Below, piece after piece: positions 1 through 11,270 of a DNA stretch of 64,000 nt (the stretch's first letter is position 1; every line of letters begins with the position of its first letter). Source of the stretch: Brachionus koreanus (Eukaryota > Rotifera > Eurotatoria > Ploima > Brachionidae); NCBI GenBank assembly GCA_016987375.1, contig PJRA01000263.1, positions 1,943,510-2,007,509 on the forward strand, written 5' to 3'. Below the pieces are notes generated by a model, which was not told where the DNA came from, made no database searches, and worked only from the letters and a program-made list of their open reading frames with translations. Both the position numbers and the translations under genes were made by a program.

Positions 1-1982
1 AAAAATTTAAAATAACCTATGCATCAATAAAGAATTTGATTCAAAATTTCTATCGCGGACAAAAACTGAGTGTTGAGTTTAACTGAAGAAATTAAGGTTC
101 ACAGAAAGACATTCAAAAAACTATAGAAGTCAAGAATTGTATTTTTCAAAGTAAAGTCATGATTACATAAACTGAGAATCAGATTACATCTTTTTTTGAT
201 GCCAAAATTACTGCCAAAGACAGTTTATTCTAAGGGAAGTATAATTTAAATAAAAAAGAGCATTTAATCTAAATTAATTCTCAAATTAAAAATCTAAAAG
301 GAAACGGCATTATTAAAAGTTAAGAAATTGGATTAAAAATTTCTTTGATAGCAGAACTGGGTGTGTTGCGATAGAGAATACAGTGTCTGAATAATCTGGG
401 TAAAAAAAGTGGTGTTTTGGAAAAATTTCTTTTTAATATTTCCATGAATGATCTAAAGAACAGTTAAGAATTTATATATTGAGTTACTCCAAGAGGACAT
501 TTATCTATTAAGCAAATTATTTTTTCGAAAATTAAAAAATAAATAATAATGCATATTGGCAAACAGATCCTAATTGTTATTAAAGGATCACTACGAAACT
601 TGTTGCTAAAGTTTTATTCATTTTCAACTAACTAGTACTATTAGTAAATTTTATTAAAAAAATAAAAGAATAAAAAAAATTTAATTTCAAAGACACATGA
701 TTGTAAATAAATGGCTTGGTCATGCTAGAAATTTTGATAGTCAATAATTAATGAGTTAAATTGAATAGTAAATAATTGATTGATTTTGATTTTTCCTCGA
801 TTATCTACAACTAATGTATTTCGATTTTTGCTTAAAATGAAAATAATATGTTTTTAGCTTTTAATTGGTTTCAAAAGCATTCTAGTAAAGTCTTTGAAAT
901 TGAATCAGGAAAATGACAAGATGAGAAGGAAAATAAATAAAAGACATCGAAACCAAAGACTCGAACAAAAAATTAAGTTCGAGTCTTAAAATTCCAATTA
1001 GCATATCACAGAAACGGATAGTAATACAGCTTTGGCTTAAGCGAAAAATTTATAAGTTTTCTTTTAAATTAAGCCTTATCACTAAAGCTATATCTATAGA
1101 TTCTGATTTCTCATTTTTAAACAAAACTAATTATGATAATTAAAACATCATCAATGACACCAACACAGAAAGTTAGACAAGATCTTAAGTTACAATTAAG
1201 CATATTTCACTGCCTTCATATTTTACTGATGCTATTTAATCAAATTCATCCATATTTATTAAAAAAAAAATAAAAAAGAAGAAACTAACATGATTGCATA
1301 GATTTATAATTTGTTTTCGAAGCCTGATAGAACAATGAGAATCGTAAAAGGACACAAAAATGAAAGATATTTATCAATAAGCAATTTTCACTTGAGACGA
1401 TCCATTAACGAAGGCCCGGGTTTATGACATATTTGCAGTGATTAACGTCAACTGCACGCTCAATACTTCTTCGAATTCTTAGAATCATATAAAATTTATA
1501 ACTTTGATATTTAATTGTATAATGAAATCTTAAATTTCCGGCTTTGGGACTCAAATAAATGTTTGCTCAAAATTATGCTTTTAATTAATGGCAGAAGGCA
1601 TCATGCATTTAATCTTTTTTTTTTCTTTAAATTAGTTTACGACTCTTGATATTGACATAGAGGAAAATAAAGTTATTTAAATAAATAAATTTCTGAGGAT
1701 TAGTTATGATGAAATAAGTACTTTAAAAAACAATTTATTTTTTTTTATTCCTGATAGAATTTTCTATTTGACAATCAAATTATTTAAAAATTTTTTTAGA
1801 CTCGTTAAAATAGGAAATTTTTAAACCATCAAGGATGTGTAGGTTTTTAAAGTAAAGCTCTCATTTGAAATGGCAACAAAAGATAAAATAATATCAAAAA
1901 CCATGTTTTTTTTTACTCTTTTTGATATTAAATATATATCTAATCACACAAAATCATATATATACCAAGAGTTTTGTATTAT
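1..1982. other. AT-rich non-coding stretch, no gene recognised
   Basis: Both strands are broken by frequent stops and I recognise no protein family. Short readable pieces around 90-300 and 380-600 could be decayed transposon sequence, but nothing is specific enough to name. A hairpin (956-987) is listed separately. Confidence 0.5.
956..987. repeat. Perfect 11-bp inverted repeat with 10-nt loop
   Basis: AAGACTCGAAC at 956-966 is followed by ten A/T-rich bases and the exact reverse complement GTTCGAGTCTT at 977-987. The arms are far more GC-rich than the surroundings. The GTTCGAGTC arm recalls a tRNA T-arm, but no cloverleaf can be folded around it. Function unknown. Confidence 0.6.
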
Positions 1983-2139
1983 GAACCGTCATTGACGGTC
2001 ACTGTACCACCAAAAGTTAATGTTGGCCATTTTGATTGCCAAGTGCAAAAAAAAAAAACATTTTTACGCAAAAATTGGTTTCTGTGGTTAAATTGTGAAC
2101 TTTGGTAGTAAAGTGTTCACCACTAACTGTTCCCAAAAC
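1983..2139. mobile_element. MITE, family 1, copy 1
   Basis: The left arm (AACCGTCATTGACGG..., from 1984) and the reverse complement of the right end (AACAGTTAGTGGTGAAC..., ending 2131) align as imperfect terminal inverted repeats of about 35 bp. The 6-bp TATTAT lies directly outside both ends (1977-1982 and 2140-2145) and looks like a target-site duplication. A related copy lies at 9850-10055. It has no coding capacity, so it is a non-autonomous DNA element; the superfamily is not assigned. Confidence 0.6.
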
Positions 2140-2204
2140 TATTATAAACTCTATTATGCATGGTTTGACCTGTTTTCTCACTAAAAATTAAATTTTCATC
2201 CAAA

Positions 2205-2725
2205 GCTGGTTTCCTCTTCATTCTCAAATTTGACCCAAAAAGGGATGTGAATGCGTTAGAGAAGATGCAAGAAAGTATCTATGTTTCTAAGAAATATGTC
2301 GTATGAAATGAGGTTAGAGATTGACAAGGCTGAGTGAAGGAGGACTAAGAAGAAATTGATTGAAATGTACAAATTTGAGAATGGATTAGAAAAGGTCAAC
2401 CTGGTCATAAATCTGGTAAATAGATTAGAAAACAAGAGTCCTATATTAAGAGTGAATAGCATAAGAGTCAAGAGAGAAAGTTTCCCTGCTTAAATTAGAA
2501 ACGATTTTGCACCTTGGCAGTTATGCCTTTTTCTCAAACAGGGTAGTTCTACATTGGAATAAGTTGCCAGAAATAGTGGTGAATTCTAAGTTAACCTTTG
2601 GCTTCAAAATAGTTTTAAATAAGTTCAATGGGATCAGCCGCTACAGCTCCACAGGGCAAAATAGAGTGATGGGCTTAGACACTCTACATGTTAGGTGTGG
2701 CAGCAATAACTACTACTATTGCTAA
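2205..2725 (+). mobile_element. Non-LTR retrotransposon relic, C-terminal end of reverse transcriptase ORF
   Basis: Conceptual translation in shifting frames gives the usual C-terminus of CR1/jockey-like elements: an LEK(M/V)Q motif near 2257, a K-K-L-I-E-M-Y-K-F block near 2355, then FFSNRVVLHWNKLPEIVV at about 2531-2585 (family pattern FFSNRVVxxWNxLP). Several stops and frameshifts show it is dead. It ends with a short CTA/CTR run at about 2707-2720, like other tails in this window. It lies directly downstream of the MITE at 1983-2139. Confidence 0.75.
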
Positions 2726-4013
2726 AAAAGACTCTAAATCTAAATCCAAAAATCCGTTATAATTCAATTTTTTGGGTGGATCATCTCATCAATATTCACT
2801 TAAACCAGATCTTCCTCATTGACATCGACTTCATTTTCATTATAAACTTCACGATCATCATCCTAATGATAAATTATCTCCATTCCAACCCTTAGTTTGA
2901 TCATACTTGACAAAATCCATATAAAATATGTCAGACATTATATATTAAAAGCATCAATTTTAGAAATTTTGACAAAAAATTTTAAAAAATCATCTTAAAT
3001 GCATACAAATTTTATTCAAAAAAATAAATTTTGTTTTAATGAATTAAAAATTTTATTTATTTACTTTTTTTAAATAATTTTTATAAATTCATAATATAGA
3101 TAAAAAATAAAAATCCTTTTTAAAGTTTTATCAAAATTTCAACCCAATAAAAAGATTTATTCTTGGATTAAATAAAATATCTTATTAAATAATTTTAATG
3201 ATTAATAAAATATAAAATAATTTTTTTTGAAATAAATGAAACTTAAATTATAATAAAAATCAAGAAAAGTATTGTAAAAAAATAAAAAACTGACTTTTAA
3301 GAAATTGATTAACAAAATCTCTTTTTACTTATTCAATTTTATCATCGACTAACTTAATCGATTTTGAAAACTAACTTAATCAAGAAAAATTTTGAAAAAA
3401 TTGAATGTATTGGCACATGTCGTTTTTCAGATAATAAGATCTTTGGTGGTCAAAAATTTTATCAGTACAACTCTTTTCGTCCATTTATTTTTCTGAGAAG
3501 CATCTTATCGCTTTGTCTTCCAAGATTCAAATAGTTAAAGAGATAATTTATCCAGTTCAGATAATTTGAAAGCTCAATGGTCTAATACCGATGAATTATT
3601 TCGAAAATGCAGCTGTATAAATTGGAAAATTTTAAATTCTTTTACCATTAAAAGCTTTCAAATTTCAATTTAAAAAAAAAAATTGAATGCAAGAAATTGC
3701 GCTTTCCAAAAATTTGCCGAAAAATTGATGTTTTGTCTAAATTTTCTAGAGAGAATTTTGAGACTTTTTGAAATTTTTTAGCACGTTTTAATTTGATGAT
3801 TTGTTTTGCTATTTTTGTAAAGAACTTTATAATGCCTTCCTTCTTCAATCAAGATTACTTTTCCTGAATAAAATATAAAAAATAATTGATCTATTTATTG
3901 ATTTTTTTAAAAATTTAAATAAAAAAATTAAAAATTAATTTCTATTCTTAACAAAGGAATGGAATCTAAAGTAATTAAATAAAAATAAGAAAACACAATT
4001 TTGAAATAAAAAT
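2726..4013. other. Intergenic stretch, no secure gene
   Basis: Mostly very AT-rich. Two weak candidates lie on the minus strand: an acidic exon-like segment at 2800-2862 (listed separately) and a 34-codon open frame at 3484 to 3380 that starts MDEKSCTDK and has an in-frame TAA directly before its ATG. Neither has a recognised relative, and the region may simply be downstream sequence of the ALMS-motif gene. Confidence 0.4.
2800..2862 (-). CDS. Possible acidic terminal exon (orphan)
   Basis: On the minus strand an acceptor-like TTATCATTAG is followed by 20 sense codons and a stop. The peptide is strongly acidic (DDDREVYNENEVDVNEEDLV). This composition differs from the Lys/Phe/Leu/Asn-rich random translation of the AT-rich background, so it may be the last exon of a minus-strand gene. 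No upstream exon was found between here and 4014, and the link to any gene is unknown. It may be chance. Confidence 0.25.
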   Translation of the reverse strand, partial: DDDREVYNENEVDVNEEDLV

Positions 4014-7000
4014 TTAAATCTTGTTTTCTAAAGCTTTAAAATTTAGATTAAAATTTGGTCCAGATGAAAGAACTCTTTGTTGAATAGTTTTTTTGAATAT
4101 ATTTGATTTTATTCTATTGCGTACTTTAGTCTCTTCAAGTTTTTGTTTAAGTTTTTTTTGTTGGACCTCGGGTAACTTTTGATACTTTTTCTTAGTTTGC
4201 TCAACAATCTCTTGTGATGACATTACGTGTCGATTTTTTGTAAACATTGCCTTGTCAATTGTAAAGTAATTAATTTTCTTTTCATTATCTTGATATGCTT
4301 CAGTTTGTTTTTGCCTAAGACTTTTGAAATTCTTGGTATATTTTTCATTCAATTGTTCTAAAGTATCCAATTTAAGTTCTTTAGCAACTTGACGTCTAGC
4401 TGCCTTGATCTTAATTTCTTTAACTCTATTCCTCGATTTTCTCAAAAAGTCATATTTATAAATCTGAAATGCTTCTTGCAGACCAAATTTTTGGTCAAAA
4501 GGCTCTTCATTTATTTCGTTTTCAATTTTAACCTCGAATGCTTGAGTTTTTTTTTCTTTCAATATCGGTTTTGGAGTTGGTGCTGCATTTTTAACAGATT
4601 GTATTGGAAAAAACCATGAGGAAATTTTTGTTTTATCATGAGACTTTTTTTCAATATTTCTTTCTGAACTTGATTCGGAAGATTCAATTCCGGACTCTTG
4701 GTGAGCCTGGTTATGTTCATCATCTTCAGAAATTTTTTCTTCATCTGACGATTCTTTGTCTGAAATTTGGTTTTCAATCTGCGATTGTGTGGCATCATTC
4801 AAGCTCTTTTCTAATTTTGTTTCAGCATCTAAAGTATCATTTTTTCCTTGGTGATCAGATACTATTTTTGTTTTATCAACGTATGTTTGATATGTATCTG
4901 CGTACATTGAATCATTGGGATCCATTTTTAGAATTTTTTGGAGCGTCTGAACCTGAAGCTTTTCGAGTTTGACCAATTTTTCCAATTCTTTTATTCGTTT
5001 TTCATGTTGTTTCTTTTGTTGTTCTATTAATTTTTTTGATATAAAGTTTTGATTTGATGCTTTAAGACTTCCTTGTTTTGAGTTTCTTAAATTTTCTTCA
5101 TTTTCTTCATTGCAATTAAATTCGGATTCTATACTCTCAATGAAAACCTTGGCCGGATTTTTGACGAAATTCTCAAGTTTTTTTTTAGTACATTTATCTG
5201 ATGAATTTTTGTTGACTTCTGATTTGGATGAACTTTTATCTTTCTTGTAATCAGTGTGAAATCTTAAAAATTTTAATAGTTTTAAAATCTTGAAATATTG
5301 AATAAAATAATGAAATTATCTTATTTAAAAAATTTATCAATTAATTTTATTTAAAAATGGCCTGATTTAAATACATTAATGCTCCGCTTTTTGTGTTTTT
5401 AAGCAATTTTATTAAAATATTTTTGTTTATTTAGTTTTTTTAATTTCAAAGGTAATTAATTACTTGCATAAATATTTTGACATTTTTTAAATTTTGCCGT
5501 GGCTTATTAAATAAATTTTGAGAAACGCATTTAAAAATACCTACTGACCATTATATCAGTTAAGACCTTGGAAAAATAAAAAATTTTATTCAAAAATTAT
5601 ACAAATAAAAAAAACATAAATAGATTAAGTTTCGTTTAGTTTTATTTTTTGATGATTAAACTTTTTACATGAAAATTTTTGAAAGTTATTAAATCATATC
5701 GAATCATTAATATTCGTTAAATTTNNNNNNNNNNNNNNNNNNNNNNNNNNNNNNNNNNNNNNNNNNNNNNNNNNNNNNNNNNNNNNNNNNNNNNNNNNNN
5801 NNNNNNNNNNNNNNNNNNNNNNNNNNNNNNNNNNNNNNNNNNNNNNNNNNNNNNNNNNNNNNNNNNNNNNNNNNNNNNNNNNNNNNNNNNNNNNNNNNNN
5901 NNNNNNNNNNNNNNNNNNNNNNNNNNNNNNNNNNNNNNNNNNNNNNNNNNNNNNNNNNNNNNNNNNNNNNNNNNNNNNNNNNNNNNNNNNNNNNNNNNNN
6001 NNNNNNNNNNNNNNNNNNNNNNNNNNNNNNNNNNNNNNNNNNNNNNNNNNNNNNNNNNNNNNNNNNNNNNNNNNNNNNNNNNCGGATGATAGTGATTTCT
6101 TAGTCGGGAGTTCATTCAGCATCGATTTTAAAATTTGAGAAGATAGATAATTGTGTTTAATTGTGTCTATGAAGGAAAGTTTTGAGAATAGATAGAGTTC
6201 GTCAAAATTAAAAATTTAATAAACCTTATAATTTTTTTTCTGCTGAGCCATTATATATTTTAAGCATTTTTGAAAAGTTTTTGAATTTGGAAGAAAATAC
6301 AAGTAAGGTATTTAAAAATAAAAAAAAATTCAATCTTCAAAGCAAAGTTAAAAATCTTGGAAAAAATTATATTTATTTTTCAAAAAGTACAGAAATTTTC
6401 AGACTAAATGATAAGCTAAAAATTTTAAAATTTATTTGATTTTTAAAAAAAATTGTAGGTGAGTGTTTTAGTAAAAGCTTATACTTATGCTTCCAGTGGA
6501 TTAAATACATTCTCATTTTTTTTCTGATAAATAATCTGCTCCTCGAAAATATAAAAATTATTTTACAAATAAATTTGATTGTGCTGTTTTATAAGGTGAG
6601 GATGGAATAAAGTTTTTTAATAAGGAAAAAAATGGAAAAATTTTAGAAAAAAATTAACTTAATTTTCAAAAAGTACTAAAAATTTAATGATATGTTTAAA
6701 TTTTTATTTTTTTTTTTAAATGAAGAGTCATTTAATTTAATAAAAAAATTTTAGTCTATGTTCTAATATGAAATTTTATTAATCTTAAATTCAATACTCT
6801 AAATTAAACCTTTTCAAAATAAATAACGATTAAATAGATTTGATATTTGTTAAAGAATTATGGTAAAAAACTACTAGAACTAATAAACTAAATAAATATT
6901 TATTATTTACCTATGGTAAACATCATTCAAATCGCCTGGAATACAAGATAGATCACCTTCTAATTCGAATTCATGTCTCAATTTTTTAACTAACTCATGT

Positions 7001-8394
7001 ACTGGAACATCTCTCAAAGGCAAATAAGGCACTGAATTGGATACATTGCTTTGAGCTATGGTTGAGGTAGATTCGTTTATATTTTTTGATGAAGAATTTT
7101 TATTAATAGCCGGAATTTCCCAACAAGTGGAGCCCGGATTTAGCTCCAAATCAACAATATGAGACTTGAGATCTTCTTTTAAATTTTTTTTAATCAATTT
7201 TTTAAGTTTTTTATCCATTTGTTTCAACTGATCTTCATCCAAAGACTCATCTTTGATCGGCTCAGGCACATTAATTTTAACATCTTTTTTATTCCGAGTG
7301 TATATGCCCTCTTTACCTGCGTCGACTCCTGGCCTAGAGCCATAAACTTCAGATGGAAAGACCGGGCCTTTGGCATAATCTGAGTATAAATGTTCTGATT
7401 CTATTGTTTCATTTAGTGCTGAGTTTTCCTTATAATCTTCATTTTCTTTTTTAATTTTAAACGTGTACAAATTCATAAAGTCATTCTCAAATTTTGCCTC
7501 TGACTTTGGCCAAGAGTTGTTCTCATTTAAATGCACGTTTTTTTGCGAAAGATGTTTTTTTGTCAAAGGTGAAATACATTCTGTACGATTACAATTGCTT
7601 TGATAGTAAAGAAGATCCGGATCGTTTTCAAAAGCCGACTTAGATGTATCTCGTTTTATTGGTGTTGATTCCAATTTCTGATCATTCCTAAAGCTATTTA
7701 CTGAATTGATGCCATAGCGAAAATCTGAATATCGATGCATGTCCCACTGAAAGTCTGAGTTAAAATTTTTGTTTGATTCTTTTAGAAAGTTGCGTGGCGA
7801 ATCAAAAGAATCGTATACAATCTCAGCAGGTCTTCTGTATCTGGGTGAATTTTTGCACAATGAATAGAAATCTTCCTTAAATTTGTATTTTTCATAAGCG
7901 TTTAATTCTCCAGTTACATTTGGCTCAATAAAAGCCTTAGATTGATTAATGTCTTTTCGTACATCATAGGCAAAATCGATTGATTCACATTTTTGAACAG
8001 AACTGAACTCAGGAAACTCCGATTCATTATTGAACTCTGACTTTTCTTTCAATTGATTGTATGGCTCCTCTACAGACTGAATTAATTCTGACTTGTCTTT
8101 TTCCATATTGAGAGATGGTAGTTCTTGATAACTGGTATTGGCCGATGAAGCTCCAGAGTTGTCTTCTAAAAATTTGTTCATTTCGTTCTCTTTTGCTTCT
8201 ATATTTTCTTCTATTTGTTCGATTAAAACTGAACTTTGAAGTTCATTTTTTTCAAAGTCCTTTAGAAATAAATTTTTTTATTATTATTAAATAGATTTTT
8301 AAAGAAAAAATATTAATGATTATTCAAGTCAACTCACATTGCTCATATTCTTTAATTCGCTGACAACATCCGAAACTGTATTGTTACCTTCCAT
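4014..8394 (-). CDS. ALMS-motif centrosomal protein (ALMS1/CEP295-like), 3 exons
   Basis: Exons on the minus strand are 8394-8338, 8259-6911 and 5262-4014 (phases 0 and 2), giving 884 residues. The start is the ATG at 8394 (MEGNNTVSDVV). The C-terminal ~140 residues (about 730-871) match the ALMS motif: an LQEAFQIYKYDFLRKSRNRV block, then VEQTKKKYQKLPEVQQKK, then a basic helix ending FKKTIQQRVL. This motif is known in ALMS1, CEP295 and related centriole/basal-body proteins. The rest is Ser/Glu/Lys-rich low-complexity sequence, with a likely coiled coil around 535-580 (EQQKKQHEKRIKELEKLVKL). At 884 residues it is much shorter than vertebrate ALMS1 (over 4000) or CEP295. Intron 2 (6910-5263) contains an assembly gap and a retroelement relic, so an extra exon there cannot be excluded. 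The gene is divergent from WDR54 with 481 bp between start codons. Centrosomal localisation is inferred from the motif only. Confidence 0.82.
5725..6082. other. Assembly gap (358 N)
   Basis: A run of N lies inside intron 2 of the ALMS-motif gene. Apparent open frames running through the Ns are artefacts. Confidence 0.98.
6083..6215 (-). mobile_element. Probable non-LTR retrotransposon relic beside the gap
   Basis: The minus strand is open for about 44 codons up to the gap edge, and the stretch KHNYLSSQILKSMLNELPT resembles the RHNxFSNRVVxxWNxLP block at the end of CR1/jockey-like reverse transcriptases. No acceptor site in the right frame precedes it, so an exon of the ALMS-motif gene is less likely. 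A repeat here would explain the gap. Confidence 0.4.
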
Positions 8395-8875
8395 CTTTGC
8401 ATTAATAAAGAGAAACTCAAAAATTAAAATTGAATTAAAAAAAATTTCAAATTGTCTGCTTTAGCAAATCTAGTGCAAATGTATTGAAATATTTAGAGCA
8501 ATCGAATAATTTTGTTGCTAGGGTCACTAGAAAGTTATTCTTTCTAAAAAAATTTTTTTCATCTAAATCAAATACAAATATTTTTGGATTAAAATAAATT
8601 AACTTGAAGTTAACGAAAATTAACGCCTGCAAATAACTAAGTTATTACGGCTTCATAAAAAAAATTTTGAAATTAAAATTTTTCGTCCAAAATTATTAAG
8701 AGATAATTTAGAATTAGATTTAACGTGTATGATATTTGGGGATTTATCTTAGTTTCAAAGATGATGGGCTTATTAACATTTAAAATGCGTTGTTAATGGA
8801 AACTGCAAATTTATAGATTTTTGAAGAAAATAAAATTTATTATTTTAAATTGAATTTGGAGAAAATAAGAAAAAA
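8395..8875. promoter_or_regulatory. Shared upstream region of the ALMS-motif gene (-) and WDR54 (+)
   Basis: Only 481 bp separate the two start codons, so both promoters must lie here or overlap. No TATA box or other defined element can be claimed in such AT-rich DNA. WDR54 and ALMS-family proteins both have cilium/centrosome links in the literature, so co-regulation is possible but is inference. Confidence 0.45.
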
Positions 8876-10867
8876 ATGTATGAAAAAGCCTATTCAATAC
8901 CTTTAAAGGGTAGCATATCAGCCAAATCGAACAACTTGTCTATTTTAGCTCAAGATTCAATGAATTCGTATGCAGTGGTTGGGAGTTTTGCAATACATTT
9001 AGTAAAAATAAAAAAAAAATATTTTTAAATTGGATTTTTTTTTGTTTTATAGACAATAATGAAAGAAAACAATTCTTCCAAAGAGCTGAGTATAAGAGTG
9101 TCATCGGAAGACAAAAAAATTCCATTAAATTTAATCGATGCCAAATTTTGTATATTCAAAGAAAGGGCAATTCTAGTTGCTCTATCAAATAAAAACATAT
9201 TTGTAATCTTTATTAAACAATTTTTTTATTAAAAATATTTATTTATATTGGTTTAGTTCTATAACGAAGACGGATCAAGTTTGATTTATTCCTATTTGCT
9301 GAAAGACGATACAGCAAATCCATGTGCAGTTATAAGCTTAAATCAAAATATAGTTGTTGTTGGCACTTCGGTTGGATCTCTCTTGTTTTTCGAAGTTCCT
9401 TCGAAAGGAGACAAAATTTCATTGTTGACTGAAATAAAAGAAAAATCCATACAAGGAAGTGTGACATGTTTGGCAACTGATAAAAAAGACTGTATTATAT
9501 GCGTTGGAGACTCGACTGGAAATTGTGTAGTTTTTGACTGTCAAGAAATTCAAAATTTAAAAATAGAAAATATTTCAAAATTTTCATTAAGTCAAAAGTA
9601 AACATTTAATTTTAAAATTCAGCTCTGAATATCCAAATTCATATTAAATCTATTTTTTCTTAAATTTTTAACAACTAGATATTTTCAAAAATTTATTAGA
9701 CTTTTGATAATCATAAAATTTTGTATCAAGTTTTAGTTTAGAAAAATTTTTGCTGAAAAATTTATTTTAAAATATTTGATTTATTTCAATCTTAAATTAA
9801 AGCAAAATGATAAAGTTTCAAAACAAGACTTAGATATCAGTTATTATTTGTGTTGTGTAGCGTCAGTGACGGCCACTGGACCGCCAAACTTGGTTTTGGC
9901 CGTTTTGATGGCCGTGTACAAAAATAAAATTTAAAAAATTTTCAAGTATAATAAAAAAAGTTGAAATTTAGGAATCATTTTTTCCCCACGGGTCAAAAAG
10001 ACGACCAACACTAAGTTATGACGGTACAGTAGCCGACATTGCCGGTATCCAACACTATTTATTGTAATCAATAACCGCTTCTTTAATTAAAAGTAAGATT
10101 AAATTAATCTTTTAAGCTATTTTCATCAATTGTGAGACAAATTCGCATTTTTTTATAAGGTTTAAATCTTTTAAAGTAAAAATTTAATTTTTATAGTTTT
10201 GAAGATCAATTTCGTTAATAAATTTTCGTGGTTTCAAAAGTCATTGATCTAAAAATAACTTATTTTGCAAAAATTTTTAAAATGAAGATAAAAATAGATG
10301 ATGACTATTTTTCATAGGAATATCTTTAATTTTTCTTAAAAGTTCTGTTTAAATTAAACATGAATGTATTAAAATATTAAAAGATAAAATATTTTGAAAT
10401 TTTTAGTTCAGTTACTTGCATATGCATGTGGAAAGATTTTGTGATAACTTCGTACAGTCATGGAGTAATATCAATTTACGATATTAATCAAGGTAAAACA
10501 GTATTTGAATTTTTTCCAAAAATAATAAATGAATAAAATAATTTTTTGAAGATTGTCATTTACTTGATATACACGCTCATGCCAGATACATAAATTCATT
10601 AGACGTTTGCAAAGATATTTTAGTCTCGAGTGGAGAGGACTGCTTTTTTCGTGTTTGGCAGCTAAATGAAATAAACAAAATGATAAAGGTTTTGTTAAAA
10701 AAATTTTTTACAAAAAAATAATTTTTTTGTTTAATTAGGTGAACCATTTACACTCAGGATTAGTTACTGATACACTAATATCATCAGCCAGATTCAATAA
10801 TAATACCAACCAAATATGCATTTCAGGATACGATAATATGGAAATTTTTGTTTATGAATCTAAATAA
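8876..10867 (+). CDS. wdr54: WD-repeat protein WDR54, 6 exons
   Basis: Exons are 8876-9001, 9053-9202, 9257-9597, 10407-10492, 10552-10688 and 10739-10867. All introns are GT-AG, the phases close, and the protein has 322 residues, near the ~334 of human WDR54. The N-terminus (YSIPLKGSISAKSNNLSIL) and the C-terminal blocks IHAHARYINSLD, SSGEDCFFRVWQL and ARFNNNTNQICISGYD are diagnostic for WDR54 rather than a generic WD40 protein. It should fold as a single beta-propeller scaffold. Molecular function is poorly known in any animal; ciliary and signalling roles have been proposed. It is divergent from the ALMS-motif gene and convergent with the TMC gene (404 bp between stop codons). Intron 3 (809 bp, the longest) carries a MITE. 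Confidence 0.93.
9850..10055. mobile_element. MITE, family 1, copy 2 (in WDR54 intron 3)
   Basis: The element begins GTGTTGTGTAGCGTCAGTGACGG and ends with the reverse complement of a close variant (GTGTTGGATACCGGCAATGTCGG), giving imperfect terminal inverted repeats of about 50 bp. Its left half matches the MITE at 1983-2139 (shared pattern GTCAxTGACGGxCACTGxACC and GGCCxTTTTGATxGCC). It is GC-rich relative to its surroundings. The target-site duplication is unclear (TATTATTT versus TATTTATT). Confidence 0.7.
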
Positions 10868-10872
10868 ATTTT

Positions 10873-10878
10873 AATAAA
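10873..10878 (+). promoter_or_regulatory. Candidate poly(A) signal of WDR54
   Basis: AATAAA starts five bases after the WDR54 stop codon. The 3' UTR would be very short, which fits the 404 bp available before the convergent TMC gene. AATAAA is common by chance in this AT-rich DNA. Confidence 0.4.
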
Positions 10879-11245
10879 ATGATCTTAATTTTCAGAAAAA
10901 ATGATAGTCATATTTCAAAAAAAAATAAATTAATTGGAATTTAAAATTATCTTAATTTCTTACAATCACGTAATAACATTAATAATAAGACAAATAAGAT
11001 TAATTTTTAAATTTTATGCCTAGTATGTGTAAATGTTAAGAGATTTGACATTTCATATTTTTAGAAAATTAAAAATTTAAAAATAACAACACAAAATTTC
11101 GAAGAATCAAATAGAAAATGATTTAAGTTTAATTTAACTCAATAAATAGATTAAGAAAGCAAAAATTTGAGACGATAATTTTAAATTTTCAAAATTTTAT
11201 TTACAATTAAATTGATTAGTTTCACGTAAATCGCTACCATATCTT

Positions 11246-11251
11246 TTTATT
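11246..11251 (-). promoter_or_regulatory. Candidate poly(A) signal of the TMC gene
   Basis: TTTATT on the plus strand is AATAAA on the minus strand, about 20 bases after the TMC stop codon. The position is good but the motif has low specificity in this DNA. Confidence 0.4.
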
Positions 11252-11270
11252 GATTTTAAACTAAGTTATG

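Noticed and set aside
956..987. tRNA gene suggested by GTTCGAGTC
   Set aside because: No acceptor, D or anticodon arms can be formed around it; the match is only to the T-arm.
4389..4972. Plus-strand frames opposite the ALMS-motif exon
   Set aside because: Low-complexity shadows of the Lys/Glu/Ser-rich minus-strand exon.
5694..6122. Minus-strand open frames across the first N run
   Set aside because: They consist almost entirely of undetermined bases.
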